Positions 22,836 through 33,878 of a stretch of DNA of 64,000 nt are shown in pieces. Made by a program: the position numbers and the translations under genes. The notes under the pieces are model-generated. The model was not told the DNA's origin and did no database searches. It saw only the letters and a list, made by a program, of their open reading frames with translations. Source of the DNA: Apium graveolens (Eukaryota > Streptophyta > Magnoliopsida > Apiales > Apiaceae); the NCBI RefSeq assembly GCF_009905375.1, contig NC_133657.1, positions 63,178,503-63,242,502 on the forward strand. Reading direction: 5' to 3'. Position 1 is the stretch's first letter. Each line of letters starts with the position of its first letter.

Positions 22836-24239
22836 CTATTTTCTCTGTTGTGGTAGATTAGCTCTTGATGAAGAGGCCTCATCATTGTCTTGAAGTGCAA
22901 CTGAGTTTTGACTAGAAGAAACTCCCCCTGAGTTTGTGAATCTTTGATTTGAAGGAGTTCTTTCTATAAGTGATCTATTTTGACACTTAGTTTCTCTCAT
23001 TGTTCCGATGGATGATGCACTTTGTATCTCGATGGATAAAGCTGATTTTCTACCGAAGGATGATGCATTATGTAACTCAAATGATGCTGAATTTTGTGCA
23101 TCATTGGAGATAGTCTTTTCTGCATTATCCTTAGCCACTGTTTCTTGATCACTATGATCATCACTGTCAACACTAATCATCTCAGCATTATCAAATTTGA
23201 GGCTATCATGGAAACCTTCATCTTTTAGTCCTTCAATCTTCTTATCATCAAACATAACATGTGCAAATTCCATGACAATGTTTGTTCTGAGATTGTAGAC
23301 TCTATATGCTTTTCCAACAGCATATCCAACAAAAATTCCTTCATCTGCTTTAGCATCAAACTTTCCATGTTGTTCAGTTTGATTCCTTAGAATGTAGCAG
23401 TTGCATCTAAAGCCATGAAGAAAATTTAGAGTTGGCTTCCTATTCTTGAATATCTGATATGGAGTCATGCCTTTTGCTTGATTGATATAGGAGATATTCT
23501 GAGTATAACATGTTGTATTCACAGCTTCTGCCCAAAAGTAAGTTGGCAGCCTTGATTCTTCAAGCATAGTTCTTTCAGCTTCAATAAGTGATCTATTATT
23601 CCTTTCCACTACTCCATTTTGTTGTGGAGTTCTTGCTGCAGAAAACTCATGCATGATTCCATACTCATCACAAAACACTTTCATCACAGAATTTTTAAAC
23701 TCAGTTCCATTATCACTCCTGATTCTTCTAACCTTTAAGTCAGGATGATTGTTAACTTGCCTTATATGATTGGTGATGATTTCACTAGCCTCATCTTTGG
23801 AATTTAGAAAATATGTCCAAGAGAACTTTGAAAAATCATCCACAATTACTAGGTAATATCTCTTCTTTGAGATAGATAACACATTTACTGGTCCAAACAA
23901 GTCCATGTGAAGTAGCTGTAAAGGTTCTTCAATAGATGATTTAAGCTTCTTTCTAAATGATGCTTTAATCTGCTTTCCTTTCTGGCAGGCATCACACAAT
24001 CCATCCTTTGAAAACTCCACTTGAGGAATACCTCTAACCAATTCTTTCTTGACTAGCTCATTCATGGTCTTGAAGTTTAGATAGGATAGCTTTTTGTGCC
24101 ATAGCCAACTTTTATCTTGACTAGCTTTACCGAGAAGACAAGTTACAGATTCTGCATTTGTTGAGTTGAAGTCAGCCAGATACATATTGTCTTTTCTCAC
24201 TCCAGTGAGAACCACTTTGTTGCTCTTCTTGTTAGTCAC
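22836..24239 (-). pseudogene. Sirevirus integrase, largest open part of pol
   Basis: This is a 467-codon open stretch. The zinc domain lies at residues 48-85: His48, then Tyr53 where the family has His, then Cys82 and Cys85. The catalytic core keeps all three acids: Asp113 (MDLFGPV), Asp176 (RSDNGTEF) and Glu212 (NGVVERNN), with 62 and 35 residues between them. The usual copia block MTPYQIFKNRKP follows, then an acidic Ser-rich linker with a repeated SASS motif where the DNA carries the CGATGGATGA motif. The Met at 24239 is not the natural start. The loss of the second zinc His (CAT to TAT) would impair the HHCC fold. Confidence 0.92.
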
Positions 24240-24248
24240 AACACAGGC

Positions 24249-24521
24249 TTATGCATTAAAAGTAACTGAGTTTCCCTCATCACAAAGCTGGTTGATGCTC
24301 AACAGATTATGCTTGAGTCCATCCACTAGGGCAACCTCTTCAATGATGACATTATCCTTTGAAATCAAGTCATATCCCACAGTATAACCCTTGTTGTCAT
24401 CTCCGAAAGTGATACTTGGGCCAGCTCTTTCCTTGAACTCAGTGAGCAGGGTAGAATCCCCAGTCATGTGCCTTGAGCAACCACTATCCAGATACCAAAG
24501 ATTCTTTATGTTTCCCTGCAC
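24249..24521 (-). pseudogene. Sirevirus protease
   Basis: It encodes LWYLDSGCSRHMTG, the copia-type aspartic protease active site (Asp12-Ser13-Gly14), followed by the conserved EVALVDGLKHNLLSINQLCD. A stop at 24249-24251 separates it from integrase, and the join to gag is also broken. Confidence 0.9.
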
Positions 24522-25978
24522 ATATCAAAATCAAATCAAGTTAATTTTGGTACCCAAGTTTCCTTGGGTCCTGCCTTGTTAGCCTTTTTCTTTGGTTTCT
24601 GAGGTTTGATCTCATTTGACTTAGGTATCTCAGATTCATCCTTTGTCATTTGAGTTGGACCTTTTAAACCATTCATTAAAGCAGAATTATCATGCACATT
24701 TTGATTAACATGAAAAGGCATGCTATGTGCAAACATGTTATTCCAGTAAGGCATGCTAAATGGCATTTGGGGCATACTAAATGCAGCATAATAAGGATTA
24801 GGTGTAAATGGCATATTAGCAAATTGTGCGTTCAGATTCTATGCAGGCAAAACATTCATAGGCATTACAAGCATGGCAGTCTTGTTGGGAAAAGAGGAAG
24901 GTGCATACATGGGTGCAGGCTTAGTAAGTTTTCAATTAACAAACAGATGATTAACACTAAGTTTGCAATTAACAGACAGATAATTTACACTACCACACTT
25001 AACACAGATTTTCTGGGAGCATATTTATCAGGTGTGTAGTTGTTATGTTTGTTAATTCCTACCTTCCCATTTCTATTATTTTTTCTTTTTGATTCTGTTT
25101 TAACCTCAATCTTTTCTAATCTCTCATTCAATTGCTTGATAGACAGATGACCAACATTGACTCTCTTTTCTTTTCTCACTTGACTTGATTCTCATGGAAC
25201 AAAGTTTTTAGAAATTGATCAATATTTATCATTCAATTTAGCTAGCTTAGCTTTGCTAACTGGCTTATTTACATTCAACGGATGTGGCTTAATGTCTTTT
25301 CGATAGATAATCCTTTTGATTATTCAACGAATAATTTTCATCATCCGTTGAATCCACATCCGTTGAAAGTCCTTCAACCAGATTGGAATCAAGCCTATCC
25401 TTGTTCTTTTTCCAGGCTGCATCACAAAAAGATTCTATACCTTTAACTTTAGTGATTTGAGCATGGACATCTCTATATGATTTCCATGCCTTAATCACTT
25501 CCTGTTCTCATTCAAGTTGCTTTCTTAAAATCTCTTATTTCTTTAAAGATTCAGTTAATTCATCGTTGGCAGTTTTACATTCAATTCTCAATTTTTCAAA
25601 CTCAATGAATTTAGACTCTAGCACATTATTCCTCTCACTTAAAAACAAATTGTTTTATTTCATTTTAGCATTTTCCTTAGTGAGAGACTTAAGAGTTACA
25701 CGCAAATGATACAGCTCAGTAGACATGTCATTGATGGCATCATTGCACTCAGGCTTAGTTAAATGTGCTAGGTTAGTGGTGATTACCTGATTACTGGATG
25801 AATTAACTTCTGCTTCATCTGATTTGGCCATTAGGTCTAGGTTGACATAGTTTGTTTCTTCATCTTCATCCAATCCATCTGCAGCCCAGTCATTTTCTTG
25901 TGTAATGAATGCCCTTTCCTTTTTTCTTGAGCAACTCAAAGTATTTCTGCTTATAATCAACAGGCTCAAACTTCTTTT
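24522..25978 (-). pseudogene. Sirevirus gag C-terminal region, low complexity and coiled coil
   Basis: Fragments at 24536-24814, 24985-25179, 25289-25498 and 25655-25940 encode a Met/Pro/Asn-rich segment with a repeated MPF motif, Lys-rich stretches and a predicted coiled-coil segment (MSTELYHLRVTLKSLTKE). Three or more CATCCGTTGA motifs occur at 25275-25370. The region is the spacer between nucleocapsid and protease usual for Sireviruses. Frames change repeatedly. Confidence 0.65.
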
Positions 25979-26975
25979 TACCAGATTCAGGCTTTCTGCA
26001 CTCACTAGCAAAATGACCTGCCAAGCCACACTTGAAATACTTGAATTTAGACTTATCAACCATGTTTCTGTTTGACTTAGCTGCTCCAAAATTCTTCTAG
26101 AATTCGAGCTTGGAAAATCTCTTGGATAGAAAAGCAAGATGCTCATCTATGTCATCCATGTCATCTTGGCTCAACTGTTCTTCAGTTTTAGCTACCATCC
26201 ATTTACCCTTGCTTTCACAGACCCTTGAGTTTGATACAGATTCCACAGCTTCAACCTTCATCTTTTTTTCCTTTTCTTGCTCAGCAACTAGTGCAATGGA
26301 TCCTCCTTTCTTCCTTCCTTTTTCCATCTCTTCATCTTGCTCTATTTCAAGCTCATAGGTTTTTAGAATTCTATACAGTCTTTCCAAGGTGAATTCCTTG
26401 TAATCTTGAGAGTTTCTTAAAGAGACTGTCATAGGCTTCCATTCCTTTGGTAGAGATCTAAGGAATTTAAGGTTTGAGTCTTTTGTTTGATAGACCCTTC
26501 CATACAACTTGAGAGCATTCAGTAGCTTTTGAAATCTACTAAATATATCAGTGAGTGACTCACTTTCTTCACAGTGAAAATGCTCATATTGCTGAGTCAA
26601 GAGCTGTATTTTGTTTTCTCTTACTTGCTCAGTTCCATCACAAATAATTTGAATTGTGTCCCAAACTTCTTTTGCTATTTTGCAGTTTATGATGTTGTCA
26701 AACATATCACCATCAACACCATTAGACATTATGTTCATTGCCTTTTTATCTTTCCTGACTTGTTCAATGTTTGGATCAGACCATTCATGTCTGGGCTTTG
26801 GAACTGATGGCTCATTTCATGTAGTAACTCTCATAGGAACATGATGACCTCTCTCAATGCAGTCCACATAAGCTTTATCTTGAGAAAGAAGATGTAGGTG
26901 CATCTTCACCTTCCAGTGGTGATAGTTGTCTTTGTCCAGAAATGGAATTTTCACTCCAACATCCTTTCTGATCAT
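25979..26975 (-). pseudogene. Sirevirus gag capsid with altered zinc knuckle
   Basis: A likely start is the Met near 26975 (MIRKDVGVKIPFLDKDNYHHW). A stop near 26817 breaks the beginning. The 213-codon open part at 26097-26738 is a copia gag domain of the UBN2 type (KIAKEVWDTIQ, LTQQYEHFHCEESESLTDIFSRF, LRSLPKEWKPM). The following knuckle, at about 25995-26037, reads YFKCGLAGHFASEC: the first Cys is Tyr, a G-to-A change. This would weaken RNA binding. Confidence 0.88.
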
Positions 26976-27021
26976 CTTGCTGATTCTGGTGATCTTTACA
27001 CTCTTTATCCTCCAAGAGCTT

Positions 27022-27033
27022 GCTCTGATACCA
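27022..27033 (-). promoter_or_regulatory. Primer-binding site of the Sirevirus (initiator tRNA-Met)
   Basis: On the minus strand this reads TGGTATCAGAGC, an exact match to the standard plant iMet site, one base after the LTR end. Confidence 0.95.
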
Positions 27034-27034
27034 A

Positions 27035-27243
27035 TTGTTATTCCCAAAAAATGCAACAAGAATTACAGAAGGGGGGTTGAATATAATTCTGGATTCTTTT
27101 TCTGATTTTAAGAATGTTCTTACTTAATATATAAATGTGTTTGATTTTGCAAGAAGTGCGAATTCAAAGTAAAATAAAAATTAAAACACAAAGCAATAAA
27201 ACACAAGGCTTAAAAACTTTCTGGTGGATTTGAAGTTATCCAC

Positions 27244-27281
<38 letters not shown>

Positions 27282-28091
27282 AAGATGAGAACTCTATGAT
27301 GTTTGAATAACACACAGCTGCTTACAAGTTGAACAATAAGAATAACTTAGAAATTCTTTACAGATTTTGCTTTTGCTAATTTCTCTAGTTTTTTTCTAAC
27401 TTCTGTATTTTTCAACTTGCTACTCTTGGTTTATATATTACCAAGTTACATGATAGAAAGAAAAGACAATAAGACAAACTGAATCTAGTCTAACTTCATG
27501 CTGCTACATTACTCTATCCAGCATCTTTGAATATCTTTATAATTACATGGAAATGGTAATGCTTCTTTATTCTCTAAGTCCTGCAATTAGGCTGCCACAT
27601 TCCATTTGCAAACACCCGACGCATGTGACTGTGTTGTCACTGTCAACTGCTCTTTTGAATTTATGATCATCCGTTGGGACTATGTTGGTCATCCGTCGGG
27701 AGCCTTGTTGATTATCTGTTGGGAGCCTTTGTAGAACATCCGTCGGGAGTCTTTCTATCACTTGACTCTATTTCACTTATACAGAATTACAAGACATCTT
27801 ATATTTACAATTAACCAACCTATTCTGCATATCAATCTAGTAGTCAACATGACTCAAAGAATCCTACAACATCTACTCAACTAAAACACTGTTGTTTGCA
27901 GAAATATGCTATAATACTTATTGTTACAGAAGCTACACTCTCGATGGATGTTCAGAGTAATTTGTTGGGATTATAAAGATCATCTGTTGGGACTATTGTA
28001 GAACATCCGTCGAGAGCTACAAAAACACTAAGTTAAATCTACTAAGGTGTTTTATTCAACTTATCATCAAGTTCATAATATATTCCTAACA
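27035..28091 (-). mobile_element. 5' LTR of the Sirevirus
   Basis: It is 1,057 bp and a homologue of 14094-15130. It differs mainly by an (AT)n expansion near 27248-27279 and scattered substitutions. It carries the same CATCCGTCGGGA clusters (27667-27745 and 27940-28015). Confidence 0.93.
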
Positions 28092-28096
28092 AACCT
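28092..28096. repeat. Target-site duplication AACCT, right copy, of the nested Sirevirus
   Basis: It is identical to 14089-14093. Five bases is the usual duplication length for LTR retrotransposons. Confidence 0.95.
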
Positions 28097-28470
28097 ATCC
28101 GGACTCACGTGGTAAAGAAGCATGTCAAGCAGCGGGACCCTTTAATACCAAGAGTGCTAATCCCAATTCAGGAAGAGAGCTTTGAGCTACCTGAGTAGGT
28201 GTAGTGTAGATAGTTGTGGTGTGAGTTTGAATAAAATGAATTTAGTTTAAAACTTGTTTAGATAATGGTTTGTAATAAAGAGAGTTCTATGAAATTTTAT
28301 ATTTGAGTTTTAATAAAGTTAGTGTGTTGTTTTTATACCTCAACCTGAAAAGATCCTGGATAGATATAAAGGGGCCAAATATATATTTGCATAATTATTA
28401 TACAGGTTTGTGTTATGTTAGAGATTAGAAAGTAACCCCCAGATCTAAACCCCGGATTTGGAGGGCGTTA
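28097..28470 (+). mobile_element. 3' LTR of Ty3 element 1, second part
   Basis: It continues the LTR after the nested Sirevirus and matches 4785-5176. The end is damaged: the 5' LTR ends GGAGGGCGGTACA, while here GGAGGGCG runs straight into TTATTGAATG, part of a Sirevirus relic. The last few LTR bases and the target duplication are therefore lost. Confidence 0.88.
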
Positions 28471-31110
28471 TTGAATGTCACTACACAACTTGATATTTCA
28501 AAATCTATTACAAGTGCCGATGACTTAGTAGTTGTCCAATCACTCCTGGGATTGAGGGAAGATAGTGAATTGAGTGAGAGGCTGGGTAGCTCCCAGGCAA
28601 AAGGAAAGGAAAAAGAGAGTTCAATAATGCACACAATTTCTTCTAGTATGGTAAAAGTGAGTGAGTGGAGTCCCACCTTAGTAGTTGAAGGTGAGGGTGT
28701 GAGTGGTGTGAGCCAAGGGTAACCCTTGATGCAACAAAAGAGATAATATGAGAGAAAAGCAGGTACATGAGATATAAGGGTGGCAGCCATTGCTAGTGAG
28801 TCAATGAATGTCAGTGATGCAGAAAGGAAAAGGCTATATCAGTAAGAATACAGAGCTGTTATAGATTCTATTTCCCTAGATGATGAGACATTTACTCATC
28901 CTGTTACATGCTATCAAACACTAGGTGTTCAGGGAAATGAGGAGGCAGAAAGGACATTGAATTTGGTACACACTACTGAATTAATATAAAGGGCTAAATA
29001 TGTAATATCTATACTGCCTCCTATAACTAATATGGTATCAGATTTTAGAGCTGATGCTGATTCTGAGTTTGATGAAGATTTTGATGCAAAAACTGGCATG
29101 GATACAAGGGGAGAAGCAGGACCTAGTTCCATAACTGAAACTCCTAACTGGATGTTTACCAAATAATGCAGTTCTCATCACTTCACTTCTACACTCTTTA
29201 AATTGATCAACCAAACTCAGAAATCAATAGCAGCCACTATAATTGCCAATGTAAAGTCACTTCTTCAAGCTCATCTAGAGTCCCTCCAACTGCACAGAAT
29301 TCAAAATCTCAGACAAGATCTAGAGTTAGATGGTCTCAAATTGTCTGTTGATGAAGTCAAGAAGGATGTGCAAACAAGATTGGATAAGAAGCTTTCTATA
29401 GCTACTATGAGAGTAATTCAGCTAAAACTCAGAAAATAGAGTGATCTAGAAAGGAAAGTTGAGGCTTTGAGCACAAGGATGTAAAATGTTGAAGACTTAG
29501 TAGCCAAGAAACTTCAAAATCAAGAAACTCAAAATCAATTACTTCAATAGATGGTGTCCGCACAAACCTCAACTCCTACACTTTAACTTGATGATAACAA
29601 AAAATGGAGAAGAATGTGCATGTTCAAGTCTCAAAAGTGATAGTTCCATCTTTTACCATGCCAAAGCTATCAACCAAGCGGAGCTAGACAACATTGGTCT
29701 CATTAATATAGTTGCAGCTGAATTGAAGATAAAGGAACATCAGAAAAAGATTGATGAAAGAATTGCTAAGGTTTTTGGCTCAACTACTCAACAAACAAAA
29801 CATGTGAAGCACTTCACAAAGTTGAGGCCATTAACTCTAAAAGATATGAAGCTGGGAACAGGTGAAAAGGGAGAAAACTCAATTATCAATGAGCTCAAGA
29901 ACATTATGGTGATCAAGGCTAAACCATCAAATTTTAAGGTCTCATACAAACACCCAATGTTTCCTGACTATTCACTACCCAGACCAGATGAGCAGAAACT
30001 TCTTGGTAAGACAATTAAAAGCTATAAAATAACTAAGAATGCAGCCTTGAGAAGCAGAATTGCAAGAATCTACAGACATGGTCAAATGATCTGTGTGATG
30101 AGTGGACATCCTCAGTTTGTTGAAGCTAAGAAAGATGAGGATATGTCGATAAAGCCATTGCCAAAAAAGGAAAATTCAAAAGAAGATTGTGAAGCCTGCC
30201 TCGACTACAACTGAATAGAAAATGGCTGATAAAACTGAGAAGAAAGAAGAAAACCCTGAGTGGGATAAAGGGAATAGTGTAAAGGTCAAAGCTAAAAGGC
30301 CAAGAAGTGCTACAGAAAAGGAAAGTGAACCATCTCAATCTATGCCAATAAGACAAACAACTGTAACCACTATAGAAGCAGCTGAAATCAATTTCAACCC
30401 CGAGGTCAACTATCATGGTGAACCCGTTGTGCCAAAGGATGAGCCTATAGATTGGGATAGTCTACCAATTCATGATCTAAATATACCATTTCCCACAAAA
30501 AAGAGAAACCCAAGGAAGAAAAGCAAAGGAACCAAGCCAACCCTACCTCAAACCAAAGCCATCTCAAAACCCAAGCCAACTGTCAACAAAGATGATCAAG
30601 TCTACATCCGTGACATTAAAGAATTCTCGGACATTGAACTATTTTTGGAAGAACTAGATGAATTAAGATGGATTGATGATAACTACAGGCTTCCAGAAAT
30701 ATTAGTGTTCAGATACAAAGGGGGTAATGAGATTACATGGCCTTTCTACAGGATTCTCAATAAAAGCAACAATGTCTTGGTTAGAGTATTTTCTGCATAA
30801 AGAAGGATTATGGATTCACAGAGATTGCCAATATAGAAATACTCAAAAAGATCAGTTCAATCAGGAAAAGATGGATAGATCCAAGTGCACTACCAAGAGT
30901 TTTAACTATTCCAAACACTGGGAATAGAGTGCACATGAAGCCCAACTGGATTATGAAGTTCAGGAATGAAAATTATGTCAGAAGATTCTTTAGAATTGAA
31001 GACCAGCTCAAAATATCAAGTACTGAAACTCCTAAAGAAATGCAAGAAATGTTGGATATCAATGAAGAAGATGAAGTTGAATTCTACAAACAACTCCAAC
31101 TTTAGATAGA
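28471..31110 (+). pseudogene. Relic of a second Sirevirus accessory ORF, C-terminal half
   Basis: On the opposite strand to the complete Sirevirus, this segment repeats the C-terminal half of its accessory ORF (equivalent to about 18150 down to 15390). Open pieces are 28471-28722, 29203-29439, 29588-30214 and 30222-30800. Shared blocks include ICVMSGHPQFVEAKK, VVPKDEPIDWDSLP, YIRDIKEFSDIELF and VFRYKGGNEITWP. It ends near 31104. The left end is cut by the Ty3 LTR at 28470. Differences from the other copy are spread out while the blocks are kept, which suggests past selection on the protein. Confidence 0.8.
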
Positions 31111-31359
31111 GGAGAATAATGAGAAACTATGAAAGAGGACAAGGGAATCAAGGAAAAAGAAATGATTTGCTCAGTCTAGAGGAGCACCTTAAAAATGGCA
31201 TGTAATCTTCTATAAACTTTTTATGTACAGTTCAATTTTAATGCAATACTTTATAATTTATCTACCTTTTAATGTATTAGTTTTTACAGGGTGTTTTGTT
31301 ATCATAAAGTCAACCTGAATTTATGCCGATAATTCTATTGGACATAAATCAGGGGAGAT
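31111..31359 (+). other. Untranslated end and polypurine tract of the Sirevirus relic
   Basis: It matches the region between accessory ORF and LTR of the complete element. The polypurine tract AATCAGGGGAGAT ends at about 31359. Confidence 0.75.
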
Positions 31360-32440
31360 TATTAGGAATATATTGCAGTCTTTATAATAACTCACCAAAA
31401 CACCTTTAGTAGATTTATTAAGTGTCTTTTGTAGCTTTCAACGGATAATTATAGTTATCTATTCGTTGAAAGAGTAGCTTATATAAATAAGTATATAGAA
31501 CATTCTGTACACTAGTATAAATGGGGGATTTCGGTGGTTTTAGTTATTTCTAAGTCATGTTGACTACTAGCAATATATACAAAATAGGTGGGTTAATTGT
31601 AAATATAAAATTCCTTCTAATTTTATATAAGTGAAAGAGTATCAACTGCTATGGAAATAACTTCGACTGTTAATCTACAAAGCTTCAATAAATGACCCTA
31701 CAAAGCTTCAACGGATGACTCTATATACCCTCAACGGATGAGCAAGTCAAGTCTCAATGGATAACAGATGAAACTTTAACAGATAACATCTATGAAGCCT
31801 CAACGAATGACCAACAAAATAGAAGTTGAAATGGACTTGACAAAAGCTGATAGAGTTAAATGGGTTAATAAAGCACAAAAGGAATGTGGCAGCCTCATTG
31901 CAGGTGTTAGAATAGAATGAAGCATTTCCATTTCCATGCAAGAAAATATTGTTCAAAGAAGTTGTATCTAACTTGGATTGCATTGGATAGAGGAATGAAG
32001 AAACATGTGAATTCGACTTACCTGATAGGAATATTATTTATCTTATTGCACATGTAACCTGGTGATATATAAACCAAGTGTAGCAAGCATTTTAGATCCA
32101 ATATTTATAAGAAAGATAATAGAGAGTCTTTGTAAGCTGTATCTTTTAGCACTCTCATGTTCTAAGTTGTAATACTTGTCAGCAGTTGTGTGCAACTTTG
32201 CATCACAGAGTATTCTTCAATATATACATCTCTGGTGGAAATACAAATCCACCAGAATGTTTTTAAACTTCTATTTATTTACTTTATGATTTGAATACTT
32301 TACAATCTTTTATCCGCACTCTTGCATATTCAAACACTATTGTATATTTAAGAAAGAATTTTTCAGAAAAGTAAAAAGTAACCAGAATTCCATTCAACCC
32401 CCCTTCTGTAATTTTGTTGTTATATTGTTAGGGAATAACA
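31360..32440 (+). mobile_element. 3' LTR of the Sirevirus relic
   Basis: It begins TATTAGGAATAT (TG changed to TA) after the polypurine tract and ends GGGAATAACA, like the complete element's LTRs. It carries a cluster of CAACGGATGA-type motifs at 31438-31810, where the complete Sirevirus has CATCCGTCGGGA. Confidence 0.85.
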
Positions 32441-32835
32441 TAAGGTTAGTGGGATCCACGTGATATTCCTATTATTAGATGTAGATGACATATAAATATA
32501 GGGAATGACATACCATCTCTACATGCTGTTAAGACTTGGTTGAGAAATAGTTTCTCGATGAAAGACTTAGGCAATGCTACCTATATATTAGGGATCAAGA
32601 TCTATAGAGATAGATCATGGAAATTATTCGGCCTAAGTCATAGTACATACATTGATAAAGTATTGCATTATTTTGGGATGCAGGAGGCAAAGAAATGATA
32701 TGTTTCGATGTCTCATGGGATAGTGATCTTAAAAGGATAATTGCCCTAAATTATTACATGATAAGGGTCATATGAGCAAAGTTTCATATGCTTCAACAAT
32801 TGGATCTATAATGTACGTAATGATATATTCTCATA
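32441..32835 (+). pseudogene. Copia reverse-transcriptase fragment
   Basis: In shifting frames it encodes LLLDVDDI (from YVDD), GNDIPSLHAVKTWL, SFSMKDLGNATYILGIKIYRD and VSYASTIGSIMYVMI, consecutive blocks from the palm to the thumb of a copia RT. It starts at the Sirevirus LTR and ends at an unrelated LTR piece, so both ends are truncated. The lineage differs from the Sirevirus. It resembles the RT type expected for E1/E2 and covers the part those elements lack. Confidence 0.8.
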
Positions 32836-33212
32836 TTGAATTCTATATCTCTAAATACGTGACTTAGATATGAGATTATGAGAATAATATCAATATTCCT
32901 AAAGGTCCTTAGTCGAGTATTATTATTAAGAGACAATAATAATGCATTAAGACCGGTGTTTATTGACTGATGATAATATCTCATTGATCATAGGTATATT
33001 GATACTAAAGTAAAAAATAAAGGCAGATATAAATGTACATGGTGTTGGACAGACCCAATATGAGATTTTACATGTTTGTTGTGTCACAAGTAATTCCCAC
33101 TGTGATAATGATGTAATGGTCCTTAGACTTGAAATTATTATATTCATATACGAGAATTAATATACTTTGATTATATTAAAAGTTACATTTGATCGAGTAA
33201 TGATAAAAACTA
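32836..33212 (+). mobile_element. LTR fragment of the same family as the solo LTR at 40871, opposite orientation
   Basis: The reverse complement matches 34590-34970 and 41890-42270. The match begins at GAATTCTATATCTCTAA and ends near TAATGATAAAA. It forms an inverted pair with the copy at 33656-35120. Confidence 0.8.
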
Positions 33213-33655
33213 ATTTAATGAACTTACAAGAAGAATTCGAGTTAAATTTGAGATTTAATAATTACAAGATCAAAAGACGTGCAAGCCGTATTTAAAAAAC
33301 TAAAACCATTAACCTATGTTCATAGGCCATATCCATCCACCATGCTCAATTAACACATAAGAACATGTTAGAATACATAATATGATCTAAACATATCGTA
33401 CCCATCATGATCTAATCATAAAACCAAATATGGTAAAAATCATAAAATTTGAAAATAAATCTGATAAAATTAAATCGCAGATTACGGGGCCTAAACGACG
33501 TCGAACACCTTATAAACGAGTTGCTGATGGCTCTGGCCATCAGTTTTGTTCAGACGCATGTTTTCCTTTCCGAAAAGGTACTCTTTCGGTGGCCCTTTCA
33601 CCTTATTAGGTAAAATAAACTTTGGCCCTTCCAATGAGATAAGATTTTTTAAAAA
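33213..33655. other. Unassigned AT-rich segment, possibly a diverged LTR end
   Basis: No coding region. Part of it may be the left end of the LTR at 33656-35120, possibly starting near 33431, but it does not align well with 40871-40965. Confidence 0.35.
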
Positions 33656-33828
33656 AAATAATTCATGATGAGATGTTTATCTTAAATAGGTTTATGATTA
33701 TGGTTGTCAAAAGAAGATTATGCCTTTAATCGAACACCACGTATCCCGCCTTAATGATCTACGCCGTAGAGGTATCCACACGAAAGCCGATACGGATGAG
33801 GCGTGTACTAGCACCAAGAACGAACCTG

Positions 33829-33878
<50 letters not shown>

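Larger units (their letters stand above)
14094..28091 (-). mobile_element. Complete-length Sirevirus-type copia retrotransposon, minus strand
   Basis: The element is 13,998 bp long and runs right to left: 5' LTR 27035-28091, primer-binding site 27022-27033, gag, protease, integrase, reverse transcriptase, RNase H, a large extra ORF region (15384-20015), polypurine tract and 3' LTR 14094-15130. The copia order (integrase before RT), the size and the long ORF after pol fit Sireviruses. Ends and target duplication are intact, but the coding regions carry many stops. It also hosts a hAT-like insertion. It inserted after Ty3 element 1, since it splits that element's LTR. Confidence 0.93.
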
